Below are positions 7,507 through 13,695 of a stretch of 14,987 nt of DNA, one piece after another. The number at the start of each line of letters is the position of its first letter. Position 1 is the first letter of the stretch. The notes below the pieces were generated by a model. The model saw only the letters and a program-made list of their open reading frames with translations, was not told where the DNA came from and did no database searches. The DNA comes from a bacterium (GTDB taxonomy: Bacteria > Electryoneota > RPQS01). The stretch is taken from NCBI GenBank assembly GCA_028711875.1, contig JAQTRJ010000014.1:1-14987 (forward strand), in the 5' to 3' direction. A program made the translations under genes and the position numbers.

Positions 7507-8654
7507 CGGCGGAAGGATTCCAGAAGACGCCACCTGATCCGGGAGGGCGAAGCGACGAGCGGTTCATGAGGATTGCGCTGCGCGAAGCGGTCCGGGGCAA
7601 AGGGCATACCAGTCCCAATCCGCTGGTGGGAGCGGTGGCGGTGAAGCACAGCGCGGTGCTGGGGAAGGCGTTTCACGCGAGCTTTGGAGGGGAACACGCC
7701 GAGATCGCGATGATCAGGCAACTGGCTCCCAACGATGCCCGAGGCGCGACGCTCTATGTGAATCTCGAACCGTGCTGCCATGTGGGCAAGACGCCGCCGT
7801 GCACGAGAGCGATTATCGAGGCCGGATTTTCACGAGTTGTGATTGGCCACGAGGATCCCAATCCGCTGGTGCAAGGGCGGGGGATCGCGCAGCTCGGCGA
7901 AGCGGGAATCGAGATCGAGGCCGGAGTGCTGGAAGCGGAGGCGCGCGATCTGAACGCGCCGTTTCTGACCTATATGACGCAAGGCCGGCCGTGGATTCTG
8001 CTGAAAGTCGCACAGTCGCTGGACGGACGAATCGCGCTGGCCAACGGGCAGTCGCGGTGGATCACCGGTGAGCGCTCGCGCAAGGAAGTCCATCGGCTGC
8101 GCGCGCAGTTGGACGCGGTGATGGTGGGATCGCAGACGGTGATCGAGGATGATCCGGAACTCACGGTGCGGCATCTGCGCGGGCGCGATCCGCTGCGAAT
8201 CATCGTGGATTCGACGCTGCGGATCGCGCCGACGGCGAAGGTGCTGCATCAGGCGGATCGCCTGCGCACGTGGCTGCTGACCACCACGAGCGCGCCGCAG
8301 GAAAAGCGCGCGGCGCTCGAAGCGACGGGTGCGACGCTGCTCGATTGTCCGGCGGGCGCGGACGGGCGGATCGAGTTGCCCGCCGCGATGAGATTGCTGG
8401 CGAGCCGCGGAGTGTCCTCGCTGTTCGTAGAAGGGGGCGGCACACTGCACGCATCGTTTATCCGCGCCGGACTCTGCGACCGCTTCATCGTATGCGCGGC
8501 GGCGATGCTGATCGGCGCGGACGGCCGACCGGCGATTTGGGAATTAGGATTGACAGAACTGAGCCGCGCGCCGCGCTTCAGGCTGCGGCGGACGCGGCGA
8601 TTCGACCAAGATATTTGGCTGGAGTACGAGCGAGATGTTCACGGGAATCGTTGA
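7503..8654 (+). CDS. ribD: Bifunctional riboflavin deaminase/reductase RibD
   Basis: RibD carries out the deamination and side-chain reduction steps of riboflavin synthesis. The N-terminal zinc deaminase has TSPNPLVGAV (36-45), HAE (65-67) and EPCCHVGKTPPC (89-100), with zinc ligands H65, C91 and C100. The reductase domain starts near RPWILLKVAQSLDGRIA and includes SRWITGERSR and DAVMVGSQTVIEDDP, ending in a RibD_C fold with SSLFVEGGGTLHASF. The frame stays open far upstream inside ddl, so the start must be chosen. TTG at 7503 lies in a TTGA overlap with the ddl stop and keeps the conserved DERFMRIAL (18-26), giving 383 residues. ATG at 7566 would cut into that motif. The end overlaps ribE by 20 bases. 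Confidence 0.94.
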   Translation: MTAEGFQKTPPDPGGRSDERFMRIALREAVRGKGHTSPNPLVGAVAVKHSAVLGKAFHASFGGEHAEIAMIRQLAPNDARGATLYVNLEPCCHVGKTPPCTRAIIEAGFSRVVIGHEDPNPLVQGRGIAQLGEAGIEIEAGVLEAEARDLNAPFLTYMTQGRPWILLKVAQSLDGRIALANGQSRWITGERSRKEVHRLRAQLDAVMVGSQTVIEDDPELTVRHLRGRDPLRIIVDSTLRIAPTAKVLHQADRLRTWLLTTTSAPQEKRAALEATGATLLDCPAGADGRIELPAAMRLLASRGVSSLFVEGGGTLHASFIRAGLCDRFIVCAAAMLIGADGRPAIWELGLTELSRAPRFRLRRTRRFDQDIWLEYERDVHGNR

Positions 8655-9264
8655 AGGAAAGGGACACGTCAGGCGAATCGAGGAGCGCCCCGGCGGACGC
8701 AAGCTGTGGATTGACATCGGCTCGCTGGCCGCGGGATTGAAGACGGGCGGGAGCGTGTCCGTCAACGGCTGCTGCACGACCATCGTGGAGCTGGACAGCC
8801 GCGTATTCGCCACGGAACTCATGGAGATCACGCTCCAAAAAACGAATCTCGGCGACGTGACGGTCGGGACACCGGTCAATATCGAGCGGCCGATGAAGAT
8901 GGGCGACGAACTGGGCGGGCACCTTGTGCAGGGACACGTGGACGGAGTGGGCGAGATCACGAAAGTAACGCCGCTCGAGTCGAGCCACGTGGTCGAGATT
9001 CGCGTGCCGCGGCCGCTGGTGAAGTACGTGGTGGCGACCGGCTCGGTTTCGGTCAACGGCGTCTCGATGACCGTGGCGGAGATTTCCGGCGACCGGCTGA
9101 CGCTGGGCGTCATTCCGCATACGTGGGACGTCACGAATTTCTCCGAGTTCAAGCCCGGAGTCCGAGTGAATATCGAAGTGGATCTGATCGGGAAGTACAT
9201 CGAGAAACTGCTGCCCGATTTATGGCAGGGAATGACAACAGGAGCGCGGCCGCCGGCGCAATGA
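8635..9264 (+). CDS. ribE: Riboflavin synthase, alpha subunit
   Basis: Riboflavin synthase (209 residues) converts two 6,7-dimethyl-8-ribityllumazine molecules to riboflavin plus the pyrimidinedione, as a homotrimer. The protein has two tandem lumazine-binding barrels. The first begins MFTGIVEGKG and contains GGSVSVNGCCTTIV, where S40 and C47 align with the active-site Ser and Cys of the E. coli enzyme. The second starts at GGHLVQGHVDGVG (94-106) and contains GSVSVNGVSMTV. IPHTWDVTNFS near 160 is also a standard segment. The ATG lies inside the end of ribD, so translation is likely coupled. A 28-base gap with a good ribosome binding site separates it from ribBA. Confidence 0.96.
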   Translation: MFTGIVEGKGHVRRIEERPGGRKLWIDIGSLAAGLKTGGSVSVNGCCTTIVELDSRVFATELMEITLQKTNLGDVTVGTPVNIERPMKMGDELGGHLVQGHVDGVGEITKVTPLESSHVVEIRVPRPLVKYVVATGSVSVNGVSMTVAEISGDRLTLGVIPHTWDVTNFSEFKPGVRVNIEVDLIGKYIEKLLPDLWQGMTTGARPPAQ

Positions 9265-9282
9265 CACGCCGCCGCAGGCCGT

Positions 9283-9287
9283 AAGGA
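9283..9287 (+). promoter_or_regulatory. Ribosome binding site of ribBA
   Basis: AAGGA lies 5 bases before the ATG at 9293, in the only real gap between the rib genes. It is one of the clearest Shine-Dalgarno sequences in the window and fixes the ribBA start. Confidence 0.7.
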
Positions 9288-9292
9288 CAACG

Positions 9293-10495
9293 ATGCTGGA
9301 TCGCATTACCGACGCTCTCGTGGAGATCGCCGAGGGCAAGATGGTGATTGTGGTGGATGACGAGGATCGCGAGAACGAGGGCGATCTGGTGCAGGCCTCC
9401 GAGAAGGTGACGGCCGACTCGGTGAATTTCATGGTGACACACGGGCGGGGCATGCTGTGCGTGTGCATGACGGAGGAGCGGGCGGATCAGCTCGATCTTT
9501 CGCCGATGACGGCGCAGAACACCGCTCTCAAAGGGACGGCGTTCACGGTTTCGATTGACTACCGGCACGGGACGACGACCGGAATATCGGCGGCGGACCG
9601 GGCGGCCACGATCCGGGCGGTGGTGGAAGCTTCAATCCAACCGTCCGACTTCGCGCGTCCCGGTCACATTCATCCGCTGCGGGCGCGACCCGGCGGCGTC
9701 TTTGAACGGGGCGGCCAGACGGAAGCCGCCGTGGACCTCGCGCGGCTGGCGGGACTGTTTCCGTCGGGCGTGGTGTGCGAGATCATGAACGAAGACGGCA
9801 CGATGATGCGGCGCGATGGTCTGCGAAAATTTGCCGATCGGCACGGCTTGAAAATGATCTCGGTGGCCGATCTGATGAAATACCGCACGAAGCGCGATTG
9901 GTTCGTTGCCGAACGCGTCCGGGTTAAGCTTCCGACGCGCCTCGGGAATTTCACGTTGATCCATTTCGAGGACGTGTACCTGAAGAAGGATCACATCGCG
10001 CTGGTGAAGGGCGAGTTACCGCTGCGCGAGCCGGCGCTGGTGCGCGCGCATTCGGAGTGCTTCACGGGCGACGTTCTGGGCTGCGAGCGGTGTGACTGCG
10101 GCTGGCAGCTGCACAACGCTCTGGAAGCGATCGAGCGCGAAGGCAGCGGCGCGCTGATTTATCTGCGGCAGGAGGGACGGGGTATCGGGTTGGGGCCGAA
10201 ACTGCAGGCGTACAAGCTGCAGGACGAGGGATTGGACACGGTGGAGGCGAATCTCCGTTTGGGGTTCCGCCCCGATTTGCGGAACTACGGAGCCTGTGCG
10301 CAGATTCTCCGCCGATTGGGTGTTTCGGCGGTTCGGTTGATGACGAATAATCCCTGCAAGGTGGAAGAACTCGAGAGCTTTGCCATCCGCGTGGCGGAGC
10401 GGGTGCCGCTGCACATGCCGTTGACGGATTTCAATCGTCCGTATCTTCAGGCGAAACGGGATAAACTTGGGCATTATCTTCTCTCCGACGAATAG
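9293..10495 (+). CDS. ribBA: Bifunctional 3,4-dihydroxy-2-butanone-4-phosphate synthase / GTP cyclohydrolase II
   Basis: RibBA supplies both precursors of the riboflavin pathway. The N-terminal DHBP synthase (about 1-200) has the metal and substrate loop DDEDRENEGDL (22-32) and HGTTTGISAADRA (92-104), plus PGHIHPLRARPGGV (123-136). The motif usually read as GHTEA is GGQTEA here, so the conserved metal-binding His is Gln at residue 142. The GTP cyclohydrolase II half (about 205-400) has zinc ligands C256, C267 and C269 in HSECFTGDVLGCERCDCG, then YLRQEGRGIGL (290-300) and TNNPCK (351-356). It appears complete. Length (400) is typical of the fusion. No ribH follows; the next gene overlaps the last 29 bases. 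Confidence 0.95.
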   Translation: MLDRITDALVEIAEGKMVIVVDDEDRENEGDLVQASEKVTADSVNFMVTHGRGMLCVCMTEERADQLDLSPMTAQNTALKGTAFTVSIDYRHGTTTGISAADRAATIRAVVEASIQPSDFARPGHIHPLRARPGGVFERGGQTEAAVDLARLAGLFPSGVVCEIMNEDGTMMRRDGLRKFADRHGLKMISVADLMKYRTKRDWFVAERVRVKLPTRLGNFTLIHFEDVYLKKDHIALVKGELPLREPALVRAHSECFTGDVLGCERCDCGWQLHNALEAIEREGSGALIYLRQEGRGIGLGPKLQAYKLQDEGLDTVEANLRLGFRPDLRNYGACAQILRRLGVSAVRLMTNNPCKVEELESFAIRVAERVPLHMPLTDFNRPYLQAKRDKLGHYLLSDE

Positions 10496-11492
10496 CCGAT
10501 GGTCGCGGCCGGGCGCGGCATGGCTGATTGGCTGCGCCGTATTCGCGCTGGTGCTTGGGTCGTGCCGCGACAAGGAAGGGAATCATGATCCCGACAGCTT
10601 AGTCCCGCCGCTGGGCGCGGCGTTTTGCATCCCCTCCGGGGATGTTTCTTTTTTTGCTCTGCAGTCGCGCGAGGTTGTCCATCAGATTCCGATGGAAAAC
10701 TGGACGATTGCGGCCGCTGAGTTTCACCCGCACGTTCATTCGATTCTGGCGGTGGCGGACGCGCAGAACAACCGGGTGGCTCTCTGGTCGCTGCCCGTGC
10801 TGGGGGTGCTGGGCAGCGCGTCGGTCGGCGGCTCGCCCGCGGACGTCGCCTGCGATCCGAGCGGCACCGTGCTGTATTCGTTGACTCGCAACGGGGCTTT
10901 CTGGATCGCCACGCTGTCCACGGGACGGCTCGATACGATCGAGGTGCAGGTGTTTCCGCGGCGGATGGCGATGCGGCCGCCCGGCAATGAAGCATGGGTG
11001 GTGTGTCCCGGCGACTGCACTCTGCATGTGATTGACGTGCGGCACGTCGTCAAGCGGGATTCGTTGAAGTTCGACCGCAGGCCGTCGGACGTCGTGTTTA
11101 CGCCCGACGGAATCCGCGCATTGATCGCTTTCGAGGGAGATGACGGAGGCCTGTGCGAATTGGACGCCACCACATTCGCCCCCGTTCGCGAGCGCGCTCT
11201 GGGGCACGGACCCTACGACATGGCGATGAGTTGGAACGGGCGCTATTTGGGAATCGCCGATTCGCTGGATGCCCGGTTGTTCGTGTTCGATCTGTTCAAT
11301 GACGGCTGCTCCAGCGCCGCCGTGGACAGCGGAGCCGTGCGGGTCCGATATGCGGAAACGACCGGGCACTGGTACGTGTATTCGATCCCCGGAAACGGAA
11401 TTCAGGTCGTCTCGTTTTCGGGAAACACGTTGGCGGTCGCGGATACGGTTGCCGTGCAATCGGCGATCACCGATTTTATCATTTGGGAGTAG
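10467..11492 (+). CDS. Putative beta-propeller lipoprotein (YVTN/YncE-like), function unknown
   Basis: I recognise the fold but not a function. The 341-residue product has a lipoprotein-type signal: basic residues R11 and R14, then a hydrophobic stretch (17-31) ending in VLGSC with Cys at 33. Export and lipid anchoring are inferred. The rest has repeated blade-like units whose starts resemble each other: SPADVACDPSGTVLYSL, RPSDVVFTPDGIRALIAF and PYDMAMSWNGRYLGIAD. This repeated x-D-x-x-x-x-x-x-G pattern is usual in YVTN/WD-type propellers. TTG at 10467, inside ribBA, is the only candidate that provides the charged n-region, since no ATG or GTG precedes the hydrophobic stretch in frame. It sits between ribBA and dtd and looks co-transcribed. 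A role in riboflavin metabolism is not supported. Confidence 0.75.
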   Translation: MGIIFSPTNSRWSRPGAAWLIGCAVFALVLGSCRDKEGNHDPDSLVPPLGAAFCIPSGDVSFFALQSREVVHQIPMENWTIAAAEFHPHVHSILAVADAQNNRVALWSLPVLGVLGSASVGGSPADVACDPSGTVLYSLTRNGAFWIATLSTGRLDTIEVQVFPRRMAMRPPGNEAWVVCPGDCTLHVIDVRHVVKRDSLKFDRRPSDVVFTPDGIRALIAFEGDDGGLCELDATTFAPVRERALGHGPYDMAMSWNGRYLGIADSLDARLFVFDLFNDGCSSAAVDSGAVRVRYAETTGHWYVYSIPGNGIQVVSFSGNTLAVADTVAVQSAITDFIIWE

Positions 11493-11498
11493 CCGGCC

Positions 11499-11963
11499 GT
11501 GAGAATCGTCCTGCAACGGGTGTCGCAAGCGCAGGTCTCCGTCGAGCAAGCTGTCGTGGGGAAGATCGCGGCGGGGCTGGTGGTGTTGCTCGGGATCGAA
11601 CAGGGGGATACGGAGGCGGTGGTGGCGTGGGGCGCGCGCAAGACGGCGGAACTCCGAATCTTTCAGGACGACGATAACCGCATGAATCGCTCGCTGCTCG
11701 ATGTGGGGGGAGCGGCGCTGGTCATTAGCCAATTCACGCTGCTTGGGGACACTCGCAAGGGGCGGAGGCCCAGCTTTACGGAGGCCGCCGAACCGGAGAC
11801 TGCCGAGCGACTGTATCAGTATTTTGCGGCTTCGCTCCGGCAACTCGGGGTGCAGGTTGAGACGGGAGTCTTTGCGGCTAAAATGTCGGTATCTCTGGTC
11901 AATGAAGGACCGGTGACCCTCCTCCTCGAGCGAAGAGAGAAGGACTGTTATCTATCTGAATAA
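11499..11963 (+). CDS. dtd: D-aminoacyl-tRNA deacylase
   Basis: Dtd (154 residues) hydrolyses D-amino acids, and mischarged glycine, from tRNA. Its active site lies at the interface of a homodimer. The two family motifs are present: SQFTLLGDTRKGRRPSF (77-93, with the SQxT signature) and NEGPVT (135-140, the Gly-cisPro motif). The N-terminus MRIVLQRVSQAQVSVE is standard. Translation starts at GTG 11499, six bases after the previous stop. A GGGAG lies 9 bases upstream, within the end of the lipoprotein gene. Family members usually have about 145-150 residues, so there is a slight C-terminal extension. It ends the second gene run; an AT-rich gap follows. Confidence 0.97.
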   Translation: MRIVLQRVSQAQVSVEQAVVGKIAAGLVVLLGIEQGDTEAVVAWGARKTAELRIFQDDDNRMNRSLLDVGGAALVISQFTLLGDTRKGRRPSFTEAAEPETAERLYQYFAASLRQLGVQVETGVFAAKMSVSLVNEGPVTLLLERREKDCYLSE

Positions 11964-11973
11964 CGATAGATAA
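11948..11973 (+). repeat. Perfect AT-rich inverted repeat at the dtd stop
   Basis: TTATCTATC (11948-11956) and GATAGATAA (11965-11973) form a perfect 9-base inverted repeat with an 8-base loop that contains the dtd stop codon. It is weak (AT-rich) and followed by an A-tract rather than T residues, so it is not an obvious terminator of the plus-strand transcript. It may be a stem at the mRNA 3' end or a protein-binding site; I cannot tell which. Confidence 0.45.
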
Positions 11974-12001
11974 ACAAGATAAAAAAAGTCGCAAATACCT
12001 C

Positions 12002-12030
12002 TTGACTTTTGAACAAGTGTACCTTATATT
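12002..12030 (+). promoter_or_regulatory. lexA promoter, sigma70-type
   Basis: TTGACT (12002-12007) and TATATT (12025-12030) are near-consensus -35 and -10 hexamers separated by exactly 17 bases, in an AT-rich stretch (about 11946-12065) that contrasts with the surrounding GC-rich genes. The start of transcription would fall around 12036-12040, leaving a leader of roughly 25-30 bases before the lexA ATG. Confidence 0.8.
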
Positions 12031-12046
12031 ATTGTACACACGTGCA
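12010..12046 (+). promoter_or_regulatory. Candidate LexA operator: two similar sites flanking the -10 box
   Basis: GTGTAC (12017-12022) and GTACAC (12034-12039) form a perfect inverted repeat around the -10 hexamer. They also form the inner halves of two similar 14-base sites, TGAACAAGTGTACC (12010-12023) and TGTACACACGTGCA (12033-12046), which share TGNAC-N4-GTNC and lie 23 bases apart. The downstream site differs at one position from the TGCNC-N4-GTGCA LexA box reported for Fibrobacter. The upstream one resembles the Gram-positive GAAC-N4-GTTC box with one change. LexA autoregulation is inferred from this position and symmetry. Confidence 0.6.
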
Positions 12047-12053
12047 GAAGAGA

Positions 12054-12058
12054 AGAGG
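12054..12058 (+). promoter_or_regulatory. Ribosome binding site fixing the lexA start
   Basis: AGAGG lies 7 bases before the ATG at 12066. It decides against the upstream TTG (12009), which lies between the promoter hexamers and could not be on the transcript from that promoter. Confidence 0.75.
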
Positions 12059-12065
12059 TTTTTTC

Positions 12066-12692
12066 ATGGCTGAGCAGCTGACGGAAAAACAGCAAAAAGC
12101 GTTGGCATTTATTCGGGCGGAGATCCGAAATCACGGTCGTCCGCCCACGCTCCGGGAAATCGGCGCGGAGATCGGCGTGTCCTCCACCAACGGGGTTCGC
12201 TATCTGCTGGATACGCTGGAACGGAAGGGCTATCTCTCGCGCAGCCCGATGCTGTCCCGGGCCATCGAGCTGACGGAGCGGACGGCGGTGCTGTTTCCGA
12301 TGGATGACGCGCGGGAGGTGCCGCTGATCGGGCGGGTCGCCGCCGGAATTCCCTTGCTAGCCACGGAGAATCTGGAGGGACACATTCGGGTGGATCGCTC
12401 GATTGCTTCTTCCGACGAAACCTTTGCTCTGCGCGTGCGGGGGGATTCCATGACGGATGCCGGGATTCTGGAGGGGGACGTGATTTTCGCCAAACCGCAG
12501 GATACCGCCAATCCGGGGGATATCGTGGTGGCGCTGCTGGGCGAAGAGGCGACGGTGAAATACTATCGGCCGCAAACCGACCGCATCTGTCTTGAGCCTG
12601 CCAATCGCTATTACTCGCCGATCGTGGTCGAGCGGGGCACGCCGGGGTTCCGGATTCTCGGACGGGTGATCGGGCTGATGCGAAAGCTGTGA
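12066..12692 (+). CDS. lexA: LexA repressor, SOS response regulator
   Basis: LexA (208 residues) represses SOS genes and cleaves itself when RecA filaments form on damaged DNA. The N-terminal winged helix-turn-helix has TLREIGAEIGVSSTNGV (28-44) followed by a recognition helix region to LERKGYL. The self-cleavage site is A93-G94 in GRVAAGIPL. The catalytic dyad of the S24 peptidase domain is S128 (GDSMTDAGI) and K165 (EEATVKYY). All of these are intact, so the protein should be cleavable. It has its own promoter, separate from dtd, and converges with the PorD-like gene. Because ruvCAB also lies in this window, two SOS-linked functions are near each other, although no LexA-type site precedes ruvC here. 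Confidence 0.97.
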   Translation: MAEQLTEKQQKALAFIRAEIRNHGRPPTLREIGAEIGVSSTNGVRYLLDTLERKGYLSRSPMLSRAIELTERTAVLFPMDDAREVPLIGRVAAGIPLLATENLEGHIRVDRSIASSDETFALRVRGDSMTDAGILEGDVIFAKPQDTANPGDIVVALLGEEATVKYYRPQTDRICLEPANRYYSPIVVERGTPGFRILGRVIGLMRKL

Positions 12693-12735
12693 CGGGCGGA
12701 ATTCCGGCCCGGCGGCGGTTTCGATATATAAGAAA

Positions 12736-12760
12736 AATCCGACCCTCACGGGGTCGGATT
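12736..12760 (-). terminator. Intrinsic terminator of the PorD-like gene (may also serve lexA)
   Basis: AATCCGACCC (12736-12745) and GGGTCGGATT (12751-12760) pair perfectly over 10 bases with a 5-base loop. Read on the minus strand, the stem is followed by a T-rich run (TTTCTT, then ATATATC), as expected for a Rho-independent terminator about 57 bases beyond the minus-strand stop. On the plus strand no T-tract follows, so termination of lexA here would be weaker. Confidence 0.7.
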
Positions 12761-12816
12761 CTGCATGACAGGGGTCGGTCGGTCGGCCTTGACTTCCTGA
12801 GGGGATGTGGGTATAT

Positions 12817-13674
12817 TTATTCACCCTCGCTTGGCTGCCCGATGGATTCGTAGACGCTGCGATGCTGCGGGTCCAACTGGATGAGCACCTGAATTCCCTT
12901 CGGATATCCTGCGCGCATCAGAGCCTCCGCCAGTTGCCGGTGATTCGCATCGAGAAATCGCTGCTGAATGTCCACCGTCACCTGATCCAGTTTCTTCAGC
13001 GAGTAAAACAGGTAGTCTTTCGAATTCTTGTAATCCTGCCGCTGATCGAAGTAGATTCCGGTAAAATAGAAAAAGTCCAGTTCGCGTTTTGTCTGATTGG
13101 ACGGATCGGTAATCTCCCGCAGCATCTCCATGCGCCGGTCCCAACCGAAGTAGTAGATGGAGCCGGAACTCTGGAGGAAGAGCTGCCGGGCTTTGTCATA
13201 GTATGAATCCCCGCCGAGTTTTTCCAACCGATCATATTCCATTCCGATTAATACCCACACGTAAAAATCCACCACGCTGGCGAACGGATGAAACGCCCCG
13301 GGCTGAAAACGGAGGGGCAGACGAAGCCCGAATTCCCAGCGCACGTCTTCCAGCCGAACGTCCTGCTTATTGGTGGCGATCATTTTCGCTTTGTAGCGGT
13401 CTTCCGCCGGATCGGGATGGTACTCGGTGAAGTAGATGTTGATCTGAATGGGGAAGTCGTACTGATAGTCATCGCCCGCCCAGGGCTGGGTTTCCAGATA
13501 GGCGACGAGAATCGAGTCCAGACCGACCAGCTTGACTTGCGCCTCCTCGGGCAGACGCTGCATATCCACGATCACTTCGGGATAGACAAGCTGGGCGCGG
13601 GACAGAGATGGCACCAGCAGAATGGTCAGGCAAACCGATACGGTTGCCCATAGCTGAGTTCGGCTAAGTCGCAT
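12817..13674 (-). CDS. DUF4835/PorD-like exported protein (type IX secretion-associated family)
   Basis: The 285-residue product has a Sec signal peptide: MRLSRTQ, a hydrophobic core, then SLSRA before the likely cleavage at A27. From about residue 125 it follows the pattern of Bacteroidota DUF4835/PorD proteins: QPGAFHPFASVVDFYVWVLIG then MEYDRLEKLGG and YYDKARQLF, ending with a GW. The family signature is a Phe-x-Ser, an aromatic-rich helix, a [IL]G[LM][DE]YD and LGG, followed by a Tyr-Phe/Tyr-x-x-A helix. Family members are envelope proteins linked to type IX secretion. Whether this organism has that system cannot be seen here. No strong ribosome binding site is visible. It converges with lexA and is divergent from the barrel gene. 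Confidence 0.75.
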   Translation of the reverse strand: MRLSRTQLWATVSVCLTILLVPSLSRAQLVYPEVIVDMQRLPEEAQVKLVGLDSILVAYLETQPWAGDDYQYDFPIQINIYFTEYHPDPAEDRYKAKMIATNKQDVRLEDVRWEFGLRLPLRFQPGAFHPFASVVDFYVWVLIGMEYDRLEKLGGDSYYDKARQLFLQSSGSIYYFGWDRRMEMLREITDPSNQTKRELDFFYFTGIYFDQRQDYKNSKDYLFYSLKKLDQVTVDIQQRFLDANHRQLAEALMRAGYPKGIQVLIQLDPQHRSVYESIGQPSEGE

Positions 13675-13695
13675 TGCAGAGGCAAGATACGGAAA

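Noticed and set aside
7450..7570. Possible FMN riboswitch before ribD
   Set aside because: ribD overlaps ddl, leaving no leader; none of the conserved FMN-element sequence is seen.
12009..12065. TTG start that would lengthen LexA by 19 residues
   Set aside because: It falls between the -35 and -10 boxes, while the ATG at 12066 has a good ribosome binding site and a standard LexA N-terminus.
12771..12790. Repeated GGTC units after the terminator stem
   Set aside because: Only about three units; too short to be a meaningful tandem repeat.
12805..13206. Plus-strand open frame of 133 codons
   Set aside because: It lies opposite the PorD-like gene, whose signal peptide and family motifs make the minus strand the coding one.
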